A stretch of DNA of 64,000 nucleotides. Source: Cruorifilaria tuberocauda (taxonomy: Eukaryota; Nematoda; Chromadorea; Rhabditida; Onchocercidae). The notes under the pieces were generated by a model. The model searched no databases, was not told the origin of the DNA, and saw only the letters and a list, made by a program, of their open reading frames with translations. Location: the NCBI GenBank assembly GCA_013365365.1, contig JABVXU010000057.1, positions 62,001 to 126,000 of the forward strand. The letters are read 5' to 3'. This document shows, piece after piece, positions 13,544-26,520 of the stretch (within the stretch, counting starts at the first letter, position 1; each line of letters opens with the position of its first letter). Position numbers and translations under genes: made by a program.

Positions 13544-16477
13544 TTACAAAATTTTAGGAGTGAAAAAATTTAATGTATTATTTAAGCGTTTCTGTCGAAG
13601 TATAATAATTTGTGCAGACGTAAATGAAAGTTCATTACTGCATGGCGTTAACGTACACGTCGCATCACACGGATTTGGTTTGTACGGTTCACAGCAACAA
13701 TAACATTTCCCACTAACGCTTAAAAAATAATCTTTTGAAAGATTAAATTATTACGTGTAATGATAAAATGATAAATATGATAAAATAGGAAACGTCAAAT
13801 TGATCGGAGAAAAAATGAATTCTTATAACTCTTCGTAATTTTCATTTCATTTATTTGTTGATTGAAAAAAGTGAAATGAAGTTTTTTTTACTTAATTTGC
13901 TTACTTAATTTACTTACCTAATACAATTCAATGGTTTGAAATTCCAAATTTGTTGTCTAATTGGTGCTGGAACAAATGAGCCAAGAAAATCAATTGATGT
14001 TACATATCTAAAAAAAAAAAAAAAACTATCGCTCAATTACCAGGTAACATTCTCTCTACCTGAATTTCATATCGCAATATCTATCAATATCTATCGATAT
14101 TTGATATTTTAACGGAATTTGATGGTCGGAAAGTTTCATAATAGGCCTAAAAAAAAGTGAGAAAAGTTTGATATCAGATAGAAATAAGCAAGCGATAGCG
14201 ATAACGATAACAATTGGATTCATGAAATTATTAGGAAAAGAAATTGACGTTACCTTGGTGGCCATATTTGGCAATTTCCACTAGCGTAAGCTTGCGATGT
14301 CATTGCACATACTTGTTTTTCCGTTGGTAAATCGCAAATCCGATCCGAGATACCGAGAATATTCCTGCTACAGATATCATTCTGATAATTGATTTGTATC
14401 ATTTTAACTTTTTTATTATCTGATATCAATCAGAGATTAATTTAAATTTTACTCTAAAAATATATAAATCTTAAATTTGATATAAAATGTTTGCAACAGA
14501 AAAACATCTATCCGTTATTACCCGGGAACATAATCGCAATGTGAGCTGCATGAAACTTGCACGTTACACATGCCGCATGCATTTGCGGAATTGTTGAATA
14601 ATTCCACATAATTCATCATTTTCCGCACGATTGGTGCACCAAACGATGTTATCATCTGTTAGTTTCATTATCAATAAGATTTTGAAAAGTTTTTTTTTTT
14701 TTTTCAAGGATCATTTTGAAAATATCTGTCTTAATTTGAAGTGCTTTAGCAATTACAAAAATTATATTATCATATTTTCTCATGGATTATACAAGTTTAT
14801 ATCAAAATTTTTAACATTTAAATATATTTTAGAAGAGAAATGTTGTAATTTATGAGGATTTATGGATTTGATAATTAAGTTTATTGCATTTTACGTAAAC
14901 TTTACCTTACACGTGAATTCTTCAGCTGTTATTAATTCATTCTTAAAGTAAAGTAATTTTCAAAGTTTTAAATTACTTTTTCTTTATTTTTAATTAAATT
15001 TTACTTTACTGCACACAAAATATTTCAAGAAACTTTTTCGAAAATTTCATTTAAAATGTTTTTTGAAAATTTCTTAAATAGGTTCTTTAACTGTTCTGTA
15101 TCTGACTTTTTGCAATTTTATTAATGCTTGCACTTTTGCACATTTCACAAAACTGTAACCTTCTTTTCACTCAAAGTTTCTACTCACCGAATTATTATCA
15201 AAAGTAAGTAAGAGAATTGAAAAAAAAAGAAAAGTTACTGGTATTGGGAAATATTATGTGTGTATTTTATATGTGCAACAGATGATATGTATCACTCGGA
15301 ATAATTTGCAGTGCATATCTTCCGGAACAAGTATTATACTTTTACGGTAATAAGTAATTACACATATTAATTAGTGACCATACTGGATAGAATAAGTAGT
15401 GCATATCATGTAGAAACAGGTGGTGCATATTTTATAGTAAGTATATATATCATGCGGAAACAGGTAATGTGTGAATCTTATAATGATACGTACGTATCAT
15501 GCGGAATAATGCATACATATCATGCGGAATAAACTTTATGAAAGTTATTGTATTATACAATATGGATAGAACAAGTAGTGCATATAATGCAGAAACAGGT
15601 TGTGCATATTTTGTAGCATCTATATATATCATGGAGAAACAGGTGGTGCACATTTTATACTTAGTATATATCATGCGGAAAATGTGATGCACATTTTATA
15701 GTAAGTATATATCATGCGGAAACATGTAGTGCACATTTTATACTTGGTATATATCATGCGGAAACATGTAGTGCACATTTTATAGTAAGTATATATCATG
15801 CGGAAAATGTGATGCACATTTTATAGTAAGTATATATATCATGCGGAAACAGATAATGTGTGAATATTATAATGATACGTACGTATCATGCGGAATAATA
15901 CATACATATCATGCGGGAATAAACTTTATGAAAGTTATTGTATTATACAATAAATGTAGAAAATGTGCAATTACTATTGAAAAATTAAAATTACAATTTT
16001 TTGTAAAAATTAATGAAAGAATGAAATTTGCGTTCTTTTTTGTGCTAATTTACAACATTTTAATGCTACAAATTTAATACGATTGTGAGGTCAATAGAAT
16101 GAATTGACCTAATTGATAAGTGTTGTTGTCATTTAATGATACCTTCCTTAATTTATCATTGTGAGAGTAAAGCAAAAAACTTTTATCAAGCTTTTTTTCT
16201 CTCTCTCTCTCTCTCTCTCTTTCTTCCTTTCTTTCTCTTAATAAGAATAAAAGAAATACCGGACCGCCATATAACGATTCTGATAACACTGTTGAGGAAG
16301 TCGATTCCAGAATGAATGATCATTAGTGCTAAAACATGGTCCATAAGAGCTCCAATTAAAACAATTTGATGTTCGTCGATTATTTGATAAGTTGTAGAAT
16401 GCGGATGATAAGAATGCTTCTACATCACCAATTAATTGAACTGATAAGAGTAGGAGAATTTTTCCAATCATTTTCAT
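13544..16477 (-). CDS. Secreted cysteine-rich protein, family not recognised
   Basis: Minus-strand gene. The first exon (16477 down to 16260) starts [21 protein letters not shown], written here as a signal peptide of about 20 residues, then a Cys/Trp segment with [11 protein letters not shown] and [14 protein letters not shown]. Later exons, in transcript order, are 14655-14570 ([17 protein letters not shown]), 14381-14254 ([19 protein letters not shown]), 14007-13918 ([19 protein letters not shown]) and 13718-13544 ([19 protein letters not shown]). The last four join perfectly in phase. The junction from exon 1 does not: donor GTATTT at 16259 leaves two bases while exon 14655 wants one, so either the donor is GTTATA nearer 16272 or a small exon inside the 1.6-kb intron was missed. 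Even cysteine spacing and a leader suggest a disulphide-bonded extracellular protein. No known domain identified. Confidence 0.65.
15405..15955. repeat. Composite tandem repeat array with flanking duplicated block
   Basis: Core of several ~45-bp units containing TATATCATGCGGAAACATG and TGCACATTTTATAGTAAG. It is bracketed by two near-identical ~120-bp blocks (about 15441-15564 and 15831-15953). Each block contains an 18-bp perfect palindrome (15483-15500 and 15872-15889) and the same ATCATGCGGAATAA motifs. It lies in the intron of the minus-strand Cys-rich gene. Confidence 0.9.
16199..16238. repeat. (CT)n microsatellite
   Basis: CT run followed by TTCTTCC-type pyrimidine sequence, just downstream (transcript sense) of the first exon of the Cys-rich gene. 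It reads as a purine tract on the transcribed strand. Confidence 0.9.
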
Positions 16478-17085
16478 TTCATATAATTCCCTAAAATTTT
16501 AATATTATCAATTAATCGATAATTTCACTTTTTTTTTTTTTTTTTGGAAATTATTTATGAATAATTTTCTCTTTCCATTAAATTATTTGTATCGTTTTTT
16601 TTTTTACAATAAAAATTATAATAATAATTTGAAAGAAAAAAAGATAATTGAGATTACTGATATTGATAAGATCACTGATAACATCACTGATAGGTGATAT
16701 AAATTTAAAACAAAAGATATTGTGTTAATTAATGCGAATGAAAAAATAGACAAATCTATCAACGATTAGTTAATTAATTAATTAATGAATTAATTACCCA
16801 ACGGCAATAAATGATGCATTCATTCCGTTCTAGTTTTAACTTTTGTCTCAAATTGACAGTTTATTCAATTCTTCATCATATTTCAAAATGGTAGAAAGAG
16901 AAAAAGAGAGGGAAAGATTAAATCTATCAAATGATGCTAAATATATATAAGCCTAAATTGATTAGAAGTAATAACTTCAACTAAAATAAGTTATCTTCGT
17001 TTTTTTTTCTTACTTAATTTACTTAATTGTATTTTATAGGATTAAATATATTTTATTTTTTTTAAGCAATGGCTTAAGTTATCAT

Positions 17086-17275
17086 TATTTTCAGTATCAC
17101 TATGACTTACTTTCGATTAATCGAGATAAGTAATAAGTGATAAAGGTATTTTCAGTATCACTATGACTTACTTTCGATTAATTGAGATAAATAATGAGTG
17201 ATAAAGGTATTTTCAGTATCACTATGACTTACTTTTGATTAATTGAGATAAGTGATAATGAGTGAGTGATAAAGG
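17086..17275. repeat. 61-bp tandem repeat, three copies
   Basis: Copies start at 17086, 17147 and 17208; each begins TATTTTCAGTATCACTATGA and ends GTGATAAAGG. The third has a small internal expansion of GTGA. Few differences between copies imply a recent duplication. Confidence 0.92.
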
Positions 17276-18474
17276 AAAATAAAAGTGAAATATGAAAGAA
17301 AAGTTGCGTGATGAAATTATAAAAGAATGTTGTTGCTTAAATGAAAATCTTTATGATGGAATGATTTGGAGTGTCCGAGGTTTAGACAAAGAAATGCCCT
17401 GAATTTTCTCTCTTCCCCTCTCTCTCTTTCCAGAAAAGAATCATTTGAGATATTCCAGTAGACAGGAAATGAAATGAAAGGGAGAAGAAGTAGGATAACG
17501 AAAAGGACGATAGCATAACAATCAAATCGATTGATGATGAATTGCTCCGCGATCAATCAATCGATACACTCAATCAAGGCTTTGAATTCATTTTTCAACA
17601 ACTCTTCATTCTTCTTGCTACTAAATCATTCAATTAGAAAAAGGAAATTTTTAAAAGTTGCGATCATGATCTTTTCGATAAGATTAAATGATTTCTAATT
17701 CTATCTCATGAATATTTTGCTTAGTATTTAATCAACTTATCAGCTTATCATATCATGTTTCAGTTAAATTCTGCAGATAAGGTTTGAAATTTTTTTTTTC
17801 TAATTCAAATTTAAAAGCATTCTAATATCGGAGCTTCAAATAGAGAAAACAATATGAGAATTGAAAAATTAATCTCAATCAATTCAAATTTGTAGCATAA
17901 TTTAACAAAAGTAATTCACTTGTAAACTTTAAACAATTGTATGCTTTCAATGTAATCAAATAAAGTAATCAAATAAAATTTCAAATCAAAGTAAACATTA
18001 AACAAAAAAGAAGCAACAGTAGCAAGAAAAACAAAGAGTAGTATTATTTTATTTTAATTCATTTAAATTTATATTAATTATTTATTCCAGTTACTGCACA
18101 AAGAAATATTTCATTTATTTGAAAAAGTAATTAACTTTAACTTAAATTAAACTTATATCATATAAGTATTGACTAGTTATCACAAACAAAATTTTTAACA
18201 AAGAAATTTTTCGTCTATTTATCTTTACTTCTTTAAAAGTCTATATCTTTATTTCTTGTTTTAATAGTTGAAACATAAAATTACCGTACGTGAGGCCAAA
18301 ACGTGATTTTTTCATTTAAAACCCAGATGACCTATTATATCTCTTCCTATGATATTATGATATGTTTATTCAGTGGTGCAATAAATGTCACAAAAGTTAT
18401 TACTAATTACTCGAAAATGTACATGTCAATTGTAAAGTTAATCATATATTAATTGTTGTATATAATTGATTATT

Positions 18475-18566
18475 ATGAATTATTATTGATTAATTATTAT
18501 GAATTATTATTATTATTGGTTAATTATTATTATTGATTAATTATTATTATTGATTAATTATTATGA
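18475..18566. repeat. ATTATT/GATTAATT low-complexity repeat
   Basis: Array of TGATTAATTATTATTATTG-like units, purely AT plus an occasional G. Confidence 0.85.
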
Positions 18567-19746
18567 AAAATAATTATAAATTATGAATATTTCTGGAATG
18601 TATGATAAACGTGATTATTGATAAGTGTATGATTGATACGTGGAAAAGATTACGAAGATGATGTGTCAGATATAACCTTTTGAATGTAATCATTGTAAAT
18701 GAGAATTTATTTTAAACTATTATGAATGAAAATTCATTTATCTAAACGATCAATGAATTAAATGAACAAACTATAAAATAAGTAGAAAGAAGGTATAAGT
18801 CATTCATTCATTCACAACCTTTTATATTTTACCTGTTGAATTAAATTACAGGTAAGAATTTATATGTTATTCATCTCATTTCATCCCTGAGGGTTATGTC
18901 ATTTTTAAATTCTATTATTCTTTCTTATCACTTCTTATCACTAGAAGAATCACAGGTAAAACAGGTAAAAGTACATTTACTCTAGTGGAGAAATAAATAA
19001 CAAATTTTGATAAGAAGATTTCTGTCTAATTAATTTTCTCTCGTTACAATGATAATTTGAAAGTACAAGGTATGTTTCTTGATATGATAAAAAAAAAGCG
19101 TTACTTCCAATCAAAAATGATATCAATCTGAAATTAAAAATTGAATTGGGTCAAATAGAATGCTCGAAAATACATTAAGCTAATCAATTATTTGCTCTTT
19201 CTCTAAGTTATCCCGAGATTTACTGAGCCATCTCAGGAAAAAATAAAAACAATCCCCATATTAAAATCAAAATCAATACCAAAGAATTCGAAATGGGACA
19301 TCATTGCTGGAAGAGTAATTTGATGATATTAAAATATTGAAATGCTTTATTGTTAAATCCATTTGCGCCCGGGGAAAAAAAATTATCATAGATCTAATAT
19401 ATTATTTAATTTTGTTAACAATTTAATTTAACAATTTCAAAGAGATAAATTTCCCAGTGTTACACTCTTGTAATTTGCGCCAAAATACTAACATAGTTAA
19501 GAAGCTGAAAATTGTATTGAGAAATGTGACAAAAACGCCCAAAGCTATAGAGTGATTAATTTCCCAATCAAAAAAAAAAACCATGCTTAATTACATTACG
19601 AGTAATTTATTTCTCAAATTAAAATTAGCAAAATTTTCTCATATCTTTCTAAAAATGGAAGCATTCCATTGTTTTCATTCTTTCTCTTCTAAAATAATAA
19701 TTCATTTACCTTTCTCTCTGTTCATTTCTAGCTGACCTCTTGTAAT

Positions 19747-19858
19747 ATTTCTCATTCTTGAATAATAATTTCCTTTGACCTCTTTGCGAAATTTCTCATT
19801 CTTGAATAATAATTTCCTTTGACCTCTTTGCGAAATTTCTCATTCTCGAATAATTTGC
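19747..19858. repeat. ~45-bp tandem repeat, about 2.5 copies
   Basis: Units contain TTTCTCATTCTTGAATAATA followed by ATTTCCTTTGACCTCTTTGC. Two copies are nearly identical and a third is truncated. Confidence 0.88.
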
Positions 19859-20339
19859 AATTTTCAATTCCAAAATTTTCATCAATATCTATATCCGTTA
19901 AATATTTTTGTTTTTGTTTCTTTTTTTTTTTTTGTAATTTTAGAAAACAATAATGACACCGTTAACAAATAGGAAAAATTTTTCTATGGCATTATTTTCT
20001 TTTTTTTTTTAAAATTTCATTCAACCAAATTGACCCAAATTATTTTTCAAACACTCTTTTCTTCAATTACAACAAATTTCTTTCGTTCTTTCCGTTTTTT
20101 TTTCTTTTTTAATTTTCTCCCTTTTGTTCAAATTACAATTATATACAGTGTGAATTGAATTTTAGTTGTATTACGATAATGATTGTATAGATTATCTTTA
20201 TAATGTATCATTTTTAATTATATATTTATTAAACTTGTTATTAGGGCAGTTAGAATTATTTGCACTTTTAAAAATGAAAAATCTCTTTTAACAAAAGTAA
20301 CATTTTGCTTGGAGGAGAATTAACTAGAAATTAATATAT

Positions 20340-20640
20340 GGGAGGTTAATGGAGAATAAAAATATGGAAGTTATAGAAAGTTATAGAAGCTAATGTGGAA
20401 TAGAAGTATGGAAGTTATAGAAAAGTTATAGAAGCTAACGTAGAATAGAAGTATAGAAGTTATAGAAAAGTTATAGAAGCTAATGTAGAATAGAAGTATA
20501 GAAGTGATAGAAAAGTTATAGATATAGAATTTATAGAAAATTTGCAGAAGTTATAAACATGGCAGTCATAGGAAAGTTTTAAATTTAGAAGTTATGGAAA
20601 AGTTATAGAAGTTGTAGAAAAGTTAGAAGTATGGAAGTTA
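20340..20640. repeat. Irregular AG/TTATAG minisatellite
   Basis: Units of AGAAGTTATAGAAAAGTTAT and AGCTAATGTAGAATAGAAG repeated with length variation over 300 bp. Confidence 0.85.
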
Positions 20641-21517
20641 TTAGTCAGATTGATTGTCATTCTATATTCAATGCAAATATTTTCGCTCTAATTGATATTA
20701 TCAAAAATTGAAAATGATAAAATGAAATTGAAAATTTTCATTGAATCTCATGAAATTCTCATGAAATTTTAATTAATAATTTTTATTAATTATTACTAAA
20801 CAATGAAAAATTTGCATATTCTGTGATCATATTAGCTAATTAATTAATTAATTAATAATATTAGCTAATAATTAAAATTATTCATTTATTTGTTTTTTAT
20901 TTCATGCTGAATAGAAATATCCATTGAAAATTAATAATTAATAATGAGAATTAGATTGAGATTAAGAATTAGTAATTAGTAATTAAGTACAAAATTTGAT
21001 TTCCGATATATTTAATCAATAATTTTTCGGATTCAAAAAAATTGCAAGAACGAAATATATTAAAATTGAAATTGTCGCAAATGTAATTTCAGTTTTATTT
21101 TAAGTATTTAAGGTAATGTGATATTATCACAATGATATCATATCGTTCTTTCATTTGCAGAAAGCAAAAAAAAAAACCTTATCGTCAATCATTTAAGGTT
21201 TTTTTTTCTGGGCCTTTATAGTAAATCTTGGCTAGCCTGGAGGATAGGAAATGAGAGAACCTTATATTACTCTCTCAGTATACTTTCTAGTCTTTACTAC
21301 TTTTCATACTTTATAGTAATTTTACCAAATATACTCAGATGGAGAACAATCTTATTACTCTTCTCCGTCAAGGAAGGAACAGATTGTGATAATCAAATAT
21401 TTAAGCTGATATTATCACAATTATATCATTCAGTGATGGAAGTGATTTCTGATAACAGAAAGATAAGATAATGTGACGTAGAAGGATTTCTTGTGCATTG
21501 TTTCCAATAATTTGGAT

Positions 21518-21619
21518 CATGAATACATGGCTTAATAATTTTTTAAATCTTCATGAATACATGGCTTAATAATTTTTTAAATCTTCATGAATACATGGCT
21601 TAATAATTTTTTAAATCTT
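21518..21619. repeat. 34-bp tandem repeat, three identical copies
   Basis: Copies start at 21518, 21552 and 21586. Each begins CATGAATACATGGCTTAATA and ends with TTTTTTAAATCTT. I see no differences between copies, so the expansion is recent. It directly abuts the CA-rich tract. Confidence 0.95.
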
Positions 21620-21625
21620 TCTCAT

Positions 21626-22085
21626 ACACATACACCTACACACACACACACACACATACACACACGCACATATACACATATACACATACGCACACATACA
21701 CCTACATACACGCATACGACGTATAACACACATGCACACACACGCACACATACACTTATATACATGCACACATACGCCTACACACACGTATATGATATAT
21801 AACACGCATACACGCACATGCACACACATACGCATATATATACACATATACAGTTATACAGACACATACACACACATACACACACACATACACACACATA
21901 TATACACACACATATAACATATACATATACGCACACATACACTTATATATATGCACACATACACCTACATACACGCATATGATATATAACACGCATACAC
22001 GCACATGCATACACATACGCATATATATACAAATATCATACACAATTATACAGACATATACACACACACACACACACATACATGC
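21626..22085. repeat. 460-bp (CA/TA)n alternating purine-pyrimidine tract
   Basis: Mixed CA, TA and CG dinucleotides (CACACA, TATACAC, ACGCAC, ACACGCATA) with a higher-order period: an ~145-bp block containing ACGCATA(C/T)GA(C/T)(G/A)TATA and GCACATGCA recurs three times. Frames in it encode Thr/His or Cys/Val strings, not genes. Confidence 0.92.
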
Positions 22086-22876
22086 AGACAGGTAGTTATC
22101 AGTGATTGTAATGGACAATAATGAAGATTTACTAAGATGGTCATCATTCTTTTTTAGGACTCTGTATTGCCAAGAAATCGTTCGTCTTCAATACATTATC
22201 TGATAATCAATGGATGAGAAAATGAGTTCTAATTTAACTGACTGTACCATTCATGCATTCATTCATTCATGCTGAATTCATACTGAATGAAATATTTTGT
22301 TGAACAGTATGAATTCGTACAAAAGTAATACAGTGAGAGCGAAATCATTCCATTCATTCATTTCGATTAATAGACAATTCAAAACTGGTCTTACCTCATG
22401 CAGAATATCGAAGAAATATTTGATTTTCATCTAGGAGTAATCAATTTCCCTGATAAGAATTATTAATCTTTCAAATTGAAAAGAAAAAAAAATGAAATTT
22501 CAAATTATCTCTAAAGCTCTTATCATCATTTTTATTTGTAATAATACTTGAGAAAATGATATTCGTTTTGAAGAAAATCTCAGATATTTCAAATCATTAA
22601 TGGTCATTGAAGGTAATTACAAAAGAATTAATGATGTGGTCCTTTTTTTTCTTTCTTTCTTTTTTTCTACCAATTTATTTCCTAAATGACCTCCTACCTA
22701 TCACTACGATACAATTACTTCACCTGTTAAACTGGTACAATTTTTATCAACAAATCTCTCTCTTTCTCTTTTTCTGTTTTTCTTTTCTTGTTATTATTAG
22801 GGATGAAACGAAGAAACTGGAATGGATTAAGACTTAGTTGACCGATTGTAGAATGAAGAGGTGAAATTACAGGATG

Positions 22877-23262
22877 ACTGAAAGGTGCTAAAGAAGATAT
22901 ATACTATCACTTACCTTAGTTTGTTTGAATGGAAAAGAGAAAGTAACGATAAGTTAGGAGGCAATGATAATGATGATGATAATAAGGTAATGCTAATGAT
23001 GATGATAATAAGAAGGTAATGCTAATGATGATGATAATAAGAAGGTAATGATAATAATGATGATAAGTTTATAGTGACTGATATATTATCACTATAACTG
23101 AAAGGTGCTAAAGAAGATATATACTATCACTTACCTTAGTTTGTTTGAATGGAAAAGAGAAAGTAACGATAAGTTAGAAGGCAATGATAATGATGATGAT
23201 AATAAGAAGGTAATGATAATAATGATGATAAGTTATAGTGATTGATATATTATCACTATATT
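22877..23262. repeat. Large direct duplication with nested GATAATGAT repeat
   Basis: Block 22877-23096 is repeated at 23097-23262. Both begin ACTGAAAGGTGCTAAAGAAG and contain GTTTGTTTGAATGGAAAAGA, then copies of AATGATGATGATAATAAG, and end in GATATATTATCACTATA. The first copy has extra internal units. Confidence 0.92.
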
Positions 23263-23648
23263 TTGTTTTTATCTTACTTTTAATTTGATTATTATCAAAT
23301 TTCAACTTTACAAATGAATTAATATTTTTTATTTGATTAAAAGATATGCTGAGGAAAAATAATTAACACAATGATAATTGTTATCTCTGATAAAATGATT
23401 TGTAAATTTTTCTTGTGATAATTTGAATTTATTAAGCCTTAAAGCTTTTCCATAATTTAAGTATACCGCAATTGAAGTAAGCGGATGGGGAAGAAGTTTT
23501 GAGGATAGTATAGTTGTGATTGTTATTTACAATCATCTAATTTTCCAATGTATGTTCACAATGAGTCGCGGTCTTTGAACCATATCTTTCTTCATCAATG
23601 GTAGGACAACACCGCCTCTAACACTAAGATTCTTATTATGGTGAAGGT

Positions 23649-23728
23649 CACACACAAACACACACGTACACACACACGCACACACGCACACGCACACACG
23701 CACACACACACACACATACATACATACA
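23649..23728. repeat. (CA)n microsatellite
   Basis: CA/CG dinucleotide run ending in three CATA units. Confidence 0.93.
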
Positions 23729-24019
23729 TGATTATAATTATGTATCCTTCAACTATGTTGAATATTTTCGCCAAATCGATCATTCATATATTTTGGCGCA
23801 TTCTTAGATATGTTAGCTAATATTTCTTATAAGCTAAAAAACATGAAATAAGTAGCTTTCAATAGTTTAATTTATTTTTTTGCATTTGTTTCAAAAAATT
23901 TTTTTTAATTAAAATTTTATAATATTTAGTATTGAGGAAAGATATGAAGTATCGAATAAATAGTATTAAAGTATGATTAGAGAAGGATAGAAAGTTAAAG
24001 AGAACGTTTTATCTAATTA

Positions 24020-24255
24020 AGTATTTCACGTTTTCGATACAGAATCTATTCCACTTCTCACCGTCATCTTCCGTCATTTTCTCAAGTATTTCACGTCTTC
24101 GATACAGAATCCATTCCATTTCTCATTGTTATCTCCTGAAGTATTTCACGTCTTCCAAATAGAATTCATTCTCATTCCACTTCTCACGGTTACTTCCGTC
24201 ATCTTCTCAAGTATTTCACGTCTTCGATACGCAATCCATTCCATTTCTCAGCATT
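24020..24255. repeat. ~60-bp minisatellite, four copies
   Basis: Units share AAGTATTTCACGTCTTCGAT, then ACAGAATCCATTCC and a TTCTCA(C/T) end. Copies differ by substitutions and small indels. Confidence 0.88.
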
Positions 24256-24938
24256 ACTTCTCAATGACATTTTTATGATTTCTAAATTTTTTGTTGCAAT
24301 TAAAGTTTCTCGCACGAAATAATATTTTCTTCCCTTATCGTTTTCACTTCATTTGTCCTTAATTTCTTTTATATATTTTATAACTTCGAGATATTTTTAA
24401 TTTTTATTGAAATTCATTTCTCAATTTAAAATTGAATTTGATTCGAATTCATTTTTTTTTGACTTAATTTTTCGATTATTAATATTGAAATTCATTCTCT
24501 ACGATACTTCTAAAAAATCATTAATATGCAAATAAAAAGATAATAGCAATTATTTGAAATAGATGATGAAAATCAATTAGATCATTTATTATCTAATCTG
24601 ATCGGATCAGATCAGTGTAAAAGTTTATTTCTTTTTCATACTATTTCTCCATATAGATAAATTTCCATAATCAAATCTTATCAAATTTACGATACTTTTG
24701 TCTGACTGTTTACTTCAAAACAATATGCATTGAAACTTCTGAAATAATTTACAATTGTAAAATTTGAACAAGGAAAATGAGAAGAGAATTATTATAAATT
24801 ACATTCTTTAGTATCTTTTTTTCCATTCACAAATAGTAAAATATTCATTTTATAATTTATAATTTAAAAACTTGCATTTTTAGATATTCAAGTCGAAAAT
24901 ATTCATATTTTACTTTCTTTATCGATCAATTTTAGAAT

Positions 24939-25135
24939 CCACTTTATAAAAATCTATTTTTAGAATCTATTTTTATGAGAATCTATTTTAGAATCCATTT
25001 TCATGAAAATCTGTTTTTAGAATCCACTTTTACGAGAATCTATTTTTAGAATCCACTTTTATGAGAATCCATTTTTAGAATCCACTTTTATGAGAATCTA
25101 TTTTTAGAATCTACTTTTATGAGCATCTATTTTTC
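24939..25135. repeat. ~29-bp minisatellite, about six copies
   Basis: Units of TTTTTAGAATCCACTTTTAT followed by GAGAATCTA, with substitution drift along the array. Confidence 0.9.
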
Positions 25136-25538
25136 TAAGCTTTCTGTATTTATCTATATAATTGTAATCATTTTATCCATTTAATCATAAGCTAAAGAAC
25201 GATTCCTTTTTACGGATATTAAAGAAAATTGATTGAAAAATGATTTATGCGCACGTAACACGTTTTCCTTGCACATAACACGTACTACAAGTTTTTCTTT
25301 TTATTTTTTCCTCCGTCTCATGCTCAAATGTCCTATTTTGTATTCGATTGAGATGACAGTAAGATGGAAGTTTCTTTGAATATTATTCAGTGATGAGATG
25401 ACAAATGACAGCTTCTGCGTTTGATAGACGAATACCTGTATGAACAGGTAGGGATGATATACCTTTTCATATCCTCTTTCAATATTGTATTTTCTCTTTT
25501 ATTATGAAAAAGAAATCGTATTGAACATTTCCACTACA

Positions 25539-25544
<6 letters not shown>

Positions 25545-25574
<30 letters not shown>

Positions 25575-25577
25575 TTC
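25545..25577. repeat. (CT)n microsatellite
   Basis: CT run with one CCCT interruption. Confidence 0.9.
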
Positions 25578-25962
25578 TTATTTGTCCATCATTTAATCCT
25601 CTCTTGTCTCTTCTTGTCCACCTTATTTATATTCTTCTTATCTGGTTTTTCTTTTTTAAGCTTAAAAAAGAATTTAAATTATCATTTTTATCAATCATTT
25701 GTTGAAAAATGAAAGTTTTATCCGAATTATTGATCTCATGAAGAATTTTTAATTTTTTTTTTTTTGTAATAAAATTTCAAACATTTCTTATCTTTGAGAA
25801 TAATGGAGATGAATGAGAGAAAAATTATTCGAAAAATATCATACTGAATGCCATGATTCTGATCCTTTCAATAATTACATTGATAATCGTCGTTACAGAT
25901 CAGTGATAAGGATCAAATGTAGCAAAAGAAATATTTTAGAAAAATTTTGTAAATATCATTTC

Positions 25963-25968
<6 letters not shown>

Positions 25969-25996
<28 letters not shown>
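25969..25996. repeat. (TC)n microsatellite
   Basis: Pure TC run flanked by T-rich DNA. Confidence 0.9.
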
Positions 25997-26000
<4 letters not shown>

Positions 26001-26389
26001 CTCTAAAATGAATAAAAGAAAAATTTTGAAAATTCCAATATGAAATTTCTGAATTTTTACTTTTTTTCTTTTACATTCTCTTCCTCTTTTCGTTACTTTT
26101 TCCTTATTTAAAAGTTATTTAACTTGAAGAAAAAGTAAGTAAATGAATTTAGAAATGGAACTTATCACCAAATCATTTATTATTTGTAATTTTAGACAAA
26201 GTTCATAATTCATATTAGAAAATGCTAAAGTTTTACAGCGGAAACTAAGAAAAGAAAAAAAAAAAAAAAGGAATGGGTGAAGGACGAAACGAATGGTTGA
26301 CCTTAAAATGTTAATGATGATAGTGATTAAATTTCCACAAATTATATAGCATTAATCGATAACTTATACTTTTTAATTTAAATGATTCA

Positions 26390-26520
26390 TGAAAATTATC
26401 ATGAAATTGAAATTGTAATATCTTATATATTTTTTAATTTAAATGATCATGAAATTGAAATTGTAATATCTCATATATTTTCTAATTTAAATTATCATGA
26501 AATTGAAATTGTAATCTTTC
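26390..26520. repeat. ~45-bp AT-rich repeat, three copies
   Basis: Units contain ATCATGAAATTGAAATTGTA followed by ATATCTTATATATTTT(T/C)TAA. Spacing shrinks in the third copy. Confidence 0.8.

Noticed and set aside
14500..14655. Alternative frame of the Cys-rich exon ([16 protein letters not shown]...)
   Set aside because: It is open and contains cysteines but ends in a phase that does not join the next exon, whereas the [13 protein letters not shown] frame does.
17317..17556. Minus-strand frame beginning MIAEQFIINRFDC with a hydrophobic run
   Set aside because: Includes a GA-tract-derived Glu/Arg stretch and has no neighbouring exons in phase.
21587..22118. Several overlapping reading frames over the CA/TG tract on both strands
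   Set aside because: They encode only Thr/His/Tyr or Cys/Val/Met strings from dinucleotide repeats, with no splice context.
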